Positions 1-5,060 of a DNA stretch of 13,578 nt are shown in pieces. The stretch covers positions 1 through 13,578 of the forward strand of contig CAJTVF010000064.1 in NCBI GenBank assembly GCA_910579435.1, in the 5' to 3' direction. The stretch comes from an uncultured Oscillibacter sp. GTDB taxonomy: Bacteria; Bacillota; Clostridia; Oscillospirales; Oscillospiraceae. The notes under the pieces are model-generated. The model saw only the letters and a list, made by a program, of their open reading frames with translations, ran no database searches and was not told where the DNA came from. The position numbers and the translations under genes were made by a program. The stretch's first letter is position 1, and each line of letters opens with the position of its first letter.

Positions 1-131
1 CAATCCCAAAATCTCCAAAGAACGGAGGCATGATGAATTTTGAGAAAGTCCTTATAGGAAAATCGGAGTTCTTTTGCCCCGTGGTACCATGTCTTAGCGT
101 ACTTGCAATCTGAAGAAATTTTATTATTCAT
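1..131 (-). CDS. Hypothetical protein, 3' end cut by window edge
   Basis: A minus-strand frame opens with ATG at 131-129 and stays open for 43 codons to the window edge, so the C-terminus is missing. The start lies three bases after the TGA of the preceding minus-strand gene and has a GGAGGGAG ribosome site overlapping the end of that gene, which is typical of translationally coupled operon genes. The visible N-terminus starts MNNKISSDCKYAKTWYHG and is rich in Lys, Tyr, His and Trp; I recognise no family. It is probably the third gene of a small accessory operon with the genes at 317-135 and 549-331. Support is the start context and open frame only, since 43 codons could be open by chance. 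Confidence 0.5.
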   Translation of the reverse strand, partial: MNNKISSDCKYAKTWYHGAKELRFSYKDFLKIHHASVLWRFWD

Positions 132-134
132 ATG

Positions 135-317
135 TCACGCTCCCTCCACCAAGATGATCCGCCAGCTTTCCGGGGTTTTCACATAAGGATGGGGCCCCAC
201 TCCGACGCTGTCAATCTGCATATTATCCAGTATGTATCCATGTCCATCAACATAGCTCACCCGCTCACACACCGCCCAGTAAACCCCGTCCTGGCCCTGA
301 AACGTCACCTTAACCAT
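135..317 (-). CDS. Small hypothetical protein, 60 residues
   Basis: A 60-codon minus-strand gene. The longer in-frame ATG at 428 is rejected because it would overlap the upstream gene deeply, whereas ATG 317-315 has an AAGGGGG ribosome site about seven bases upstream. The product starts MVKVTFQGQDGVYWAVCERV and looks like a small beta-rich soluble protein with no signal peptide or membrane segment. It begins 13 bases after the stop of the 549-331 gene and ends three bases before the start of the next gene, so the three form a tight operon. No function is recognised. Small genes in such runs are common on integrative elements and prophages of Clostridia; that origin is an inference from context. 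Confidence 0.55.
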   Translation of the reverse strand: MVKVTFQGQDGVYWAVCERVSYVDGHGYILDNMQIDSVGVGPHPYVKTPESWRIILVEGA

Positions 318-330
318 GTTCCCGCCCCCT

Positions 331-549
331 TCACAGTTCCACGCCGCAGATCCGGCTGATGATACTCCGGATATGGTACCCGCTGGCAATCCCGCCGTTC
401 CATTCCACGATGATATCCAGGACTTCATTCGGTGTCAGGACCTCCTCCGGGTTCGTGTGGTAGGTATCATGCAGGGCCTCGACCTCTATCGGCACCAGAA
501 TTTCCTCCCAGCATCCTACCGTCTTCGCCTGTCTGTTGATCTTTTCTAT
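331..549 (-). CDS. Small hypothetical protein, about 72 residues, probable ATA start
   Basis: The frame ending at TGA 333-331 encodes a convincing protein-like tail (VEWNGGIASGYHIRSIISR, then CGVEL). No ATG/GTG/TTG fits the C-terminal part well. The best ribosome site, GGAGGAAGGAG, sits about six bases before an ATA codon (549-547), giving a 72-residue product starting (I/M)EKINRQAKTVGCWEEILVP. ATA at the exact place of an expected ATG suggests either a rare start codon or an ATG-to-ATA start-loss mutation. The alternative is an upstream ATG at 774-772, which also has an AAGGAG motif, but that extension would run through a 115-bp palindrome and reads as low-complexity. Function unknown; first gene of the minus-strand operon. 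Confidence 0.42.
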   Translation of the reverse strand: MEKINRQAKTVGCWEEILVPIEVEALHDTYHTNPEEVLTPNEVLDIIVEWNGGIASGYHIRSIISRICGVEL

Positions 550-605
550 GTTGTGCTCCTTCCTCCGGGGCGCGCCCGGCTCCAAAATAAAAACGTGTCG
601 GCCTG

Positions 606-630
606 CCGAAATCGGCCTCGGCGATTTCGG
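606..630. repeat. Perfect 9-bp inverted repeat (hairpin)
   Basis: CCGAAATCG at 606-614 pairs perfectly with CGATTTCGG at 622-630 around a seven-base loop. It is the first of three consecutive hairpins upstream of the minus-strand small-gene operon. There is no T-run directly after it on either strand, so it is not a standard terminator. It could lie in the leader of the minus-strand transcript. Confidence 0.6.
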
Positions 631-643
631 TTGCCCACCGTTG

Positions 644-758
644 GCACAATCACTGTTGGCTGTCAAGGGTTGGAGCGAAGCGGAAAGCAAAAAATTTTCC
701 AGGCTCTTCGGAACCTGGAAAAATTTTTGCGGCCCTTGACGGCCAACTGTTATTGTGC
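644..758. repeat. 115-bp imperfect palindrome with nested hairpin
   Basis: The outer arms GCACAAT (644-650) and ATTGTGC (752-758) match, and pairing continues inward through GTTGGC/GCCAAC and TGTCAAGGG/CCCTTGAC with few mismatches. A separate inner stem pairs 687-703 with 714-730 (16 of 17 bases). The central part has AT-rich arms and a TTCGG-containing loop. The whole can extrude as a cruciform or fold as a long RNA hairpin. It is neither coding nor a standard terminator. It could be a miniature repeat element, a recombination or transfer site of the surrounding mobile DNA, or an RNA leader structure. Confidence 0.6.
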
Positions 759-762
759 GACC

Positions 763-783
763 GCCCCGGCCCATGGCCGGGGC
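763..783. repeat. Perfect 9-bp GC hairpin
   Basis: GCCCCGGCC and GGCCGGGGC flank a three-base loop (CAT). It directly abuts the long palindrome at 644-758. The 3' side on the plus strand reads TCCTTATTCC, too weak in T for a confident terminator. On the minus strand the same sequence follows an AAGGAG motif and contains an ATG in the loop. Confidence 0.55.
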
Positions 784-947
784 TCCTTATTCCTTTCGTC
801 TCCGCCGTGCGGTCTGTAACACATTCCCTCGACCGCAGCAGCTCTGCCAGGACGATTATTGTGTTACGCTCACATGCATACTCCTAGGGGGTATGTCTAA
901 ATTCTTCTTGACATCTACCGCGCCGCGCCAGGAGGGCAGGCATTAAT

Positions 948-993
948 ATTAGGTTACACAAGGTCAAACGACCGAGTGTAACCTAATTTTTTT
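948..993 (+). terminator. Strong Rho-independent terminator-like hairpin
   Basis: ATTAGGTTACAC (948-959) pairs perfectly with GTGTAACCTAAT (976-987). An inner GGTC/GACC stem is capped by an AAAC tetraloop, and seven Ts follow (987-993). This is a textbook intrinsic terminator on the plus strand. It lies only about 40 bases upstream of the next plus-strand gene, and no gene is evident just before it. It may therefore act as an attenuator in that gene's leader, or end a transcript from a gene that has since been lost. Confidence 0.75.
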
Positions 994-1032
994 ATACATA
1001 CGACCGCCAAAACGTGCGAGGAGGGCATGAAA

Positions 1033-1671
1033 ATGACGGTTACAAGTATTCGGGACGCCTGGGCAGAGGTAAGAAAGATTTTCCCCACTGACTATGAGTA
1101 TAGCACCGAGCGCAGCGAACGGGTGGGCTACCCCATTTATTACAGCAAGGCCACCGGTGTGAACGCCTGGATCAGCGACCTGGGCAACCGCCTGGAGGTC
1201 AACCTGCCGGACGGCAAGAGCGTCAGCATCTGGATCGAGGCCCCGGAGGAGGTCCCCACCACCGCCAGCACCGAGGAAACCGAGGACAACGGGAGCGCCA
1301 CCAAAGAGGAGCGGCGCGAAACCGCAAAGCGGATCCAGCGCCTTGCGTATTTCTACACCGTGGAATATGTCAGCCAGATGGACAACAAAAAGCGCGAGGA
1401 CGCCGCCGTGAAAGAAATGCAGGCCGCCGCGACGGAGGGCGGGGAAATCAAGTGCATGGTGCTGACCGCAGAGAACAACGCCCGCGTTGCGATGGGCAGC
1501 ATTACGGACTGTATCGCGGCGGTGAATATCCTGGTGAACATGGAGGAGGACGTGGACGACTGGATGATCGCCGGGATCAATGCCATGCTGGACAAGATAC
1601 GGGTGACACGGGGGGTCCCGTTTGATCTCTCCACTTCCATCTGCGGCCTGCTGGGCGCACAGTACAGATAA
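1033..1671 (+). CDS. Hypothetical accessory protein, about 212 residues
   Basis: A clear open frame of roughly 212 codons. ATG 1027 is only two bases after the GAGGAGG ribosome site, while ATG 1033 is eight bases away, so 1033 is the better start. The product has an N-terminal region with a PDGKSVSIW stretch (about residues 60-69 counted from 1027), an acidic Thr/Glu linker (about 72-97), then a helical charged region (about 98-130) and an alpha/beta C-terminal part ending GLLGAQYR. No signal peptide, membrane segment or catalytic motif is visible and I do not recognise the family. The next plus-strand reading frame, now a pseudogene, carries a similar PDGKSVTL motif, so the two may belong to one accessory module. 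Expression may be controlled by the terminator-like hairpin at 948-993. Confidence 0.75.
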   Translation: MTVTSIRDAWAEVRKIFPTDYEYSTERSERVGYPIYYSKATGVNAWISDLGNRLEVNLPDGKSVSIWIEAPEEVPTTASTEETEDNGSATKEERRETAKRIQRLAYFYTVEYVSQMDNKKREDAAVKEMQAAATEGGEIKCMVLTAENNARVAMGSITDCIAAVNILVNMEEDVDDWMIAGINAMLDKIRVTRGVPFDLSTSICGLLGAQYR

Positions 1672-1718
1672 ACCAAAAGCCCGCCCCGGAGGTTACGAGG
1701 GCAAGAAAGGGGGAACAC

Positions 1719-2286
1719 ATGAAACGCGGCATTGAAATGTTGTGGGCCTACGACTACAAGGGCCGCCTGGCCCTGCGGATCGAAAAGAAACGCGGCAAGC
1801 TGACGCTGGCGGAGATACCGGGTATATTCGCCGGACGGTAAAAGCGTGACCCTGTGCGGCCAGGGCGGTGGCGTGGGGGCAAAGACTGGGCTTTATGCCA
1901 CGCTGGTGCGGGTGGGCGATATGCCAAACGCAGAGGGGGAAATAAAAGGCGGATAGGTCCACCGGGTATATGACGCAGACGGGAAAGCCGTGACGTTGAC
2001 AGCAAGGCAAAACGGCGGCGGTGTGGACGGCCCGCTGTATGTGGTGCGGACACCTATTGAATATAACCCGCTCCAGCCCTGTTACGTAGTGGTGACAGAT
2101 CAAAATATCCGGTGTACCTATAGACGGATCGGGAACAGCCCAAGCTGCCTCCGGGTGCCTTCAGCGAAATTGTGTTACAACATCCAGTTTTTGATTTCCT
2201 TATCGACTGCTTCTCCCAATGCGTATACTTTTGTACAAAGGTCAAAAGTAACGCTTTTTAAACGGTTCAGTATCTCCTGTCGTTGA
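1719..2286 (+). pseudogene. Broken accessory gene: one frameshift and one amber codon
   Basis: ATG 1719 has an AAGGGGG ribosome site and encodes a good N-terminus (MKRGIEMLWAYDYKGRLALR) but stops at 1839-1841. Removing one A near 1815 joins it to the next frame as LAEYRVYSPDGKSVTL, which stays protein-like until a TAG at 1954-1956. Reading through that TAG (a G-to-A change from TGG, Trp, would explain it), the frame continues as VHRVYDADGKAVTL and on past RTPIEYNPLQPCYVVV. The restored product has two related blocks, VYSPDGKSVTL and VYDADGKAVTL, each followed by a Gly-rich patch. The frame is formally open to 2286, but after 2175 it is antisense to the next gene, so the true end is probably near 2130. 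Function unknown; it decayed within the same accessory module as the gene before it. Confidence 0.65.
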
Positions 2287-2480
2287 TAGAGCTCTTGATT
2301 TAATTGTCTCAGCTTTTTTTCCAACTGCTCCAGCTCCACCTCCTTCTGCGGAAGCTCCCAAACGCACTGGGCTATAAGGTTTTCGAACTTCTCCGTGAAG
2401 CTGTTCCCCACCTGCCGGTCAATGAGCTCCGCCAGCTCGTCCGGAAAGCGGATACTCCGGATATTCGGTTTTCCCGCCAT
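2175..2480 (-). CDS. Small ribbon-helix-helix-like protein with C-terminal coiled coil
   Basis: A 101-residue minus-strand gene with ATG at 2480-2478 and a GGGGGAGG ribosome site seven to eight bases upstream. Residues about 7-41 (IRSIRFPDELAELIDRQV, then a second helix) fit the strand-helix-helix pattern of MetJ/Arc/CopG-type DNA-binding proteins. Residues 43-76 form a Glu/Leu/Gln-rich coiled coil. Such small proteins are typical of mobilisation accessory factors and plasmid or integrative-element regulators, so a relaxosome or regulator role is plausible but is inference. No relaxase or integrase lies nearby in the window. It converges on the upstream pseudogene and is divergent from rsmD, whose promoter lies in the shared 179-bp gap. 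Confidence 0.65.
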   Translation of the reverse strand: MAGKPNIRSIRFPDELAELIDRQVGNSFTEKFENLIAQCVWELPQKEVELEQLEKKLRQLNQELYQRQEILNRLKSVTFDLCTKVYALGEAVDKEIKNWML

Positions 2481-2539
2481 ACTTCACACCTCCCCCTCAT
2501 GTCCTACCCCAGGGGAGGCCGTCAGATAGTGATATACCA

Positions 2540-2573
2540 TCCGCACCCAGCGGCGGAGTTTTTTCTTGTTTTT
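2540..2573 (+). terminator. Weak Rho-independent terminator
   Basis: TCCGC (2540-2544) pairs with GCGGA (2553-2557) and is followed by six Ts, then CTTG and five more Ts. The stem is short but GC-only except for its base pair at the foot. It would stop plus-strand read-through from the accessory region just before the rsmD promoter. Confidence 0.4.
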
Positions 2574-2586
2574 ATCGGAAATGCTC

Positions 2587-2615
2587 TTGAAAACCGGGGA
2601 ACTTTGCCGTACAAT
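2587..2615 (+). promoter_or_regulatory. SigA-type promoter for rsmD-coaD operon
   Basis: TTGAAA at 2587-2592, a 17-bp spacer, and TACAAT at 2610-2615. Both hexamers are one base from consensus with ideal spacing. Transcription would start near 2622, about 38 bases before the rsmD start. Confidence 0.8.
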
Positions 2616-2659
2616 AAACGCCGTATCATATAGACCGCCGTTTTTCAGGAGGGACTGCC

Positions 2660-3214
2660 ATGCGCGTCATCACAGGGTCTGCAAGGGGCCGCCGCCTGCT
2701 GGAGCTGGAGGGGCTGGAGACCCGCCCCACCACAGACCGGGTGAAGGAGGGCGTTTTCAGTGCCCTGCAATTCGATATGGAGGACCGCCGGGTGCTGGAC
2801 CTCTTTGCCGGCACCGGACAGATGGGCATTGAGTGCCTGAGCCGGGGGGCCGCCTCCGCCGTCTTCGTGGACCGGCGGAAGGACGCCGCCCAGCTGGTGA
2901 AGAAGAATTTGGCTCTGACGAATCTTCAGGACCGGGCCCGGGTGGTCAACGGGGATTCCTTGGCGTTTCTGGCCGGGACGAGGGAGACCTTTGACCTGGT
3001 GTTTCTGGACCCGCCGTATGCCTCCGGGTTGCTGGAGCAGGCGCTGGAGAGGCTGGCCGCCCCAGGGTTTGACATTCTGGCTCCTTATGGTATAATCGTA
3101 GCGGAGCACCCGGCGGACCGCCGCCTGGCCGTCCCGGCTGGGTGCCGCCTGCGAAAGGCGTACCGCTACGGCAAGATCGCCGCCACCCTCTTTTGCCGGG
3201 TGGGAAACGAATAG
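2660..3214 (+). CDS. rsmD: 16S rRNA (guanine(966)-N2)-methyltransferase RsmD
   Basis: RsmD uses S-adenosylmethionine to methylate N2 of G966 in helix 31 of 16S rRNA during 30S assembly in the cytoplasm. The 184-residue length is normal. The N-terminus MRVITGSARGRRL is characteristic of the family. The SAM-binding motif I is DLFAGTGQMGIECLSRGA (47-64), and the catalytic D/N-P-P-Y motif is DPPY at 117-120 after FDLVFL. A TRPTTDRVKEGVFSAL block (21-36) is also family-typical. The start has an AGGAGGG ribosome site about seven bases upstream, and a near-consensus promoter lies just before it. coaD follows 16 bases downstream, the rsmD-coaD pairing commonly seen in Firmicutes. Confidence 0.95.
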   Translation: MRVITGSARGRRLLELEGLETRPTTDRVKEGVFSALQFDMEDRRVLDLFAGTGQMGIECLSRGAASAVFVDRRKDAAQLVKKNLALTNLQDRARVVNGDSLAFLAGTRETFDLVFLDPPYASGLLEQALERLAAPGFDILAPYGIIVAEHPADRRLAVPAGCRLRKAYRYGKIAATLFCRVGNE

Positions 3215-3230
3215 AACGAGGAAACCGCTC

Positions 3231-3737
3231 ATGAGAACAGCCATCTGCTCCGGCAGCTTCGACCCCATCACCCTGGGCCACCTGGACGTGATCCGCCGGG
3301 CCGCCGGATGCTTTGACCGGATCTGGGTCTGCGTCAGCCCCAACGCGGAGAAGCGGAACCAGATGTTTACCCCGGAGCGGAAGCTCCAAATGGTCCGGGC
3401 CGCCATCGAGGACCTGCCCAACGTGGAGGCGGAGCTCTGGCCCGGGCTGCTGGCGGACTTTGCCAGGCTCCACGGGGCCTGCGCCATCGTCCGGGGGGTC
3501 CGCAGCGTGACGGATTTCGACGGGGAGTACCAAATGGCCCAGATTAACCGGGAAATCTGCCCCGGGCTGGAGACGATGCTCCTGCCCGCCAGCGCCCCGT
3601 ACCAGCACTTCAGCTCCTCCATGGCCCGGGAGATGATCCGCTACCGCCAGCCGCTGGAGCGGTACCTGCCCGCGCCTATCATCCCGCTTGTGGAGCAACT
3701 GACAGAGAATGAGGGAGGATCACACCATGGCCAATGA
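3231..3737 (+). CDS. coaD: Phosphopantetheine adenylyltransferase (PPAT)
   Basis: CoaD transfers AMP from ATP to 4'-phosphopantetheine, giving dephospho-CoA and pyrophosphate, the penultimate step of coenzyme A synthesis. The 168-residue protein starts with the nucleotidyltransferase motif GSFDPITLGH (8-17, TxGH at 14-17). It then has the substrate-binding block RGVRSVTDFDGEYQMAQINR and the C-terminal SSS-x-x-R-E-type motif (HFSSSMAREMI). The ribosome site GAGGAAA is modest. The gene is co-transcribed with rsmD, and its last 11 bases overlap the start of the next gene, suggesting translational coupling. The C-terminal tail (ENEGGSHHGQ) is encoded partly by the next gene's ribosome site and start. 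Confidence 0.96.
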   Translation: MRTAICSGSFDPITLGHLDVIRRAAGCFDRIWVCVSPNAEKRNQMFTPERKLQMVRAAIEDLPNVEAELWPGLLADFARLHGACAIVRGVRSVTDFDGEYQMAQINREICPGLETMLLPASAPYQHFSSSMAREMIRYRQPLERYLPAPIIPLVEQLTENEGGSHHGQ

Positions 3738-4242
3738 CATCAACCGCCTGATTGACATGATCTACGAGCGGATCGAGGACGCCAAGGCCCCCGCCTTGAA
3801 GCCCAGCATGAGCATCGTGGACCGGGACGAGCTGCTGGACCTGCTGGACGAGCTCCGGGCCCAGCTCCCGGCGGAGATCAAGCGGGCCCAGGAGCTGCTG
3901 GCCGCCCGGGAGAAGTTTGTGGAGGATGCCAAGCGGGACGTGGAGCGCATGATGCGCCAGGCGGAGCTGGAGGCCAAGACGAAGATTTCCGAGAGCGAGG
4001 TCATGTACGCCGCCCGGGAGAAGGCCCGGCAGATCGTCACCCGGGCCGAGGAACGCTCCCGCCAGCTCTACCAGGTGGCCAACAGCTATGCCGAGGACGC
4101 CCTGGCCCGGACGGAGGAGGCCGTCCAGGCCGCCCTGGACGAGGTGAAGCAGTCCCGGGTCCGGTTCCGCACCACATCCGCCGCAAAAATGCAGGAGCAG
4201 AGGCAGAAACTGGAAAAGCAGAACGAGGAGAACGGGGGCTGA
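3727..4242 (+). CDS. Coiled-coil protein of unknown function (ATPase subunit-like)
   Basis: A 171-residue, highly charged, almost entirely helical protein. The start is ATG 3727, with GAGGGAGGA eight bases upstream; the in-frame ATG 3709 lies before that site and is less likely. Residues about 1-45 include the block SMSIVDRDELLDLLDELRA, followed by a long Glu/Lys/Ala/Arg coiled coil (about 48-165). It resembles proteins labelled ATPase or V-type ATPase subunit H/E-like that often follow coaD in Clostridia, but there is no nucleotide-binding motif, so that label rests on coiled-coil similarity. A scaffold or DivIVA-like role is possible but unproven. It overlaps coaD by 11 bases and is the last gene before a strong terminator. 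Confidence 0.8.
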   Translation: MANDINRLIDMIYERIEDAKAPALKPSMSIVDRDELLDLLDELRAQLPAEIKRAQELLAAREKFVEDAKRDVERMMRQAELEAKTKISESEVMYAAREKARQIVTRAEERSRQLYQVANSYAEDALARTEEAVQAALDEVKQSRVRFRTTSAAKMQEQRQKLEKQNEENGG

Positions 4243-4338
4243 GTTACATATAGCTAACAAAATTTTGTCTAAATTGACGAAATTATTCCTGGAACAAAGT
4301 GGCCCATCGCTAAATGTGGAGAATAAACCGGAGAAAGT

Positions 4339-4382
4339 GCGCCCGCAGTCGCAAGATGTAGCGATTGCGGGTGCTTTTTTTT
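4339..4382 (+). terminator. Strong Rho-independent terminator ending the rsmD-coaD operon
   Basis: GCGCCCGCAGTCGC (4339-4352) pairs with GCGATTGCGGGTGC (4361-4374), allowing two G-T pairs, around an eight-base loop, and eight Ts follow. It cleanly separates the rsmD operon from the dcw cluster. The rest of the 4243-4615 gap holds a 12-bp AT palindrome (4257-4268), A/T-rich DNA upstream of the mraZ promoter, and the mraZ control region. I see no gene there. An ATG-less extension of the mraZ frame covers it but is not protein-like. Confidence 0.9.
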
Positions 4383-4492
4383 GCGCGGAAATCGGGGCGG
4401 GAAAAGTAGAACGAGCGTTTTATTTTCTAGAATTTTGGCGTAAAAACGAGGATTTCAGAGAAAAAGGCCGGTTTCCTGTCGAAAAAAAATCC

Positions 4493-4521
4493 TTGCTTTT
4501 CGGTGGCGATTTCCGTATACT
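4493..4521 (+). promoter_or_regulatory. SigA-type promoter of the dcw cluster
   Basis: TTGCTT at 4493-4498, a 17-bp spacer, and TATACT at 4516-4521, preceded by an A-tract that could act as an UP element. The predicted transcript start is near 4528, immediately before the MraZ-type boxes, giving a leader of about 88 bases before mraZ. Confidence 0.8.
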
Positions 4522-4530
4522 AGGTAACAC

Positions 4531-4570
4531 AGGTGGGGAGAAGTGGGTAAGAAAGGCAATAAAGTGGAGG
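4531..4570 (+). promoter_or_regulatory. Putative MraZ operator: four boxes at 10-bp period
   Basis: Four consecutive decamers align: AGGTGGGGAG, AAGTGGGTAA, GAAAGGCAAT and AAAGTGGAGG. Boxes 1, 2 and 4 carry a GTGG core and box 3 is degenerate. MraZ proteins are known to bind tandem direct repeats with a ten-base period near their own promoter (TGGGN in Escherichia coli, AAAGTGG-type in Mollicutes), so this is a likely autoregulatory site. Here it lies just downstream of the predicted start of transcription. The arms AGTGGGT (4542-4548) and ACCCACT (4575-4581) could also pair in the RNA leader. Confidence 0.75.
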
Positions 4571-4615
4571 AAAAACCCACTCCATCCCATAAAGGGGGAA
4601 AGGGGGCGGCTCCAC

Positions 4616-5047
4616 ATGGCAATGCTGCTGGGCAAATCAAATAACAGCATCGACGCCAAGGGCCGTCTGGTCATCCCCTCCACCATGCGGGAGGCGCTGG
4701 GCGAGAAGTTCTATATCACCATCGGTCCCGAGCACTGCCTTCATATTTATCCCCAGGCCATGTGGGAGCAGATGGCCGCGAAGATGCGCACGCTGCCCTA
4801 TACGGCGGGAGCGGCTCTGACGCTGCTCTACAGCAATGCCGTGGAGTGTGAGCCCGACGGACAGGGACGGGTGCTGATCGGCGCCAATCTCCGGAATTAC
4901 GCAGGGCTGAAGAAGACTTGCACCATCGTGGGCGTAAACGCCTATGCCCAGATTTGGGACGAGGAGACCTGGACAGCCCGGGAGCAGAAGCTGCTGAACG
5001 ACATCGATCTGGGCGCGGCCATGGACGCCTTGGCCGGGGTCCTGTAG
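4616..5047 (+). CDS. mraZ: Transcriptional regulator MraZ
   Basis: MraZ is an AbrB-fold regulator that binds DNA as a ring-shaped oligomer and controls the division and cell-wall cluster. The 143-residue length is usual. The two internal repeats each have the family D-x-x-x-R signature: DAKGR at 13-17 and DGQGR at 81-85. The frame is open far upstream, but ATG 4616 is chosen because it follows an AGGGGG ribosome site by nine bases and gives the normal N-terminus; ATG 4622 is the alternative. It is the first gene of the dcw cluster, 13 bases before rsmH, and has its own promoter and putative operator. The N-terminal extension MAMLLGKSNN is slightly different from the common M-F-M-G-E-Y form. 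Confidence 0.95.
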   Translation: MAMLLGKSNNSIDAKGRLVIPSTMREALGEKFYITIGPEHCLHIYPQAMWEQMAAKMRTLPYTAGAALTLLYSNAVECEPDGQGRVLIGANLRNYAGLKKTCTIVGVNAYAQIWDEETWTAREQKLLNDIDLGAAMDALAGVL

Positions 5048-5060
5048 AATCGGAGAAAAG

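Larger units (their letters stand above)
550..1026. other. Gene-free structured region between divergent accessory genes
   Basis: I see no convincing gene in these 477 bases. Short frames cross it on both strands, but they run through inverted repeats and lack good starts. It lies between the minus-strand small-gene operon and the plus-strand gene near 1033, so it should hold both promoters. A TTGACA hexamer occurs at 908-913 but has no matching -10 at 16-18 bp. The stretch holds hairpins at 606-630, 644-758 and 763-783, an 8-bp inverted repeat GTAACACA/TGTGTTAC (816-823 and 860-867), and a strong terminator at 948-993. Confidence 0.6.

Noticed and set aside
331..774. 147-residue version of the first minus-strand gene starting at 774
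   Set aside because: Although AAGGAG precedes that ATG, the added N-terminus translates a palindrome and looks non-natural; the ribosome site before 549 fits better.
878..900. Imperfect inverted repeat CATAC...GTATG around CCTAGG as a possible operator
   Set aside because: Too short and mismatched to support without comparative data.
858..2178. Direct repeat ATTGTGTTAC at 858-867 and 2169-2178, considered as remnant attachment sites
   Set aside because: A ten-base match is expected many times by chance in 13.5 kb, and no integrase is present in the window.
1..2640. CRISPR array, tRNA or toxin-antitoxin pair in the accessory region
   Set aside because: No regularly spaced repeats or cloverleaf seen, and no recognisable toxin partner next to the RHH-like protein.
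4265..4615. 117-codon upstream extension of the mraZ frame
   Set aside because: It would run through a strong terminator, the dcw promoter and the MraZ boxes, and is not protein-like; the start at 4616 gives the normal MraZ length.
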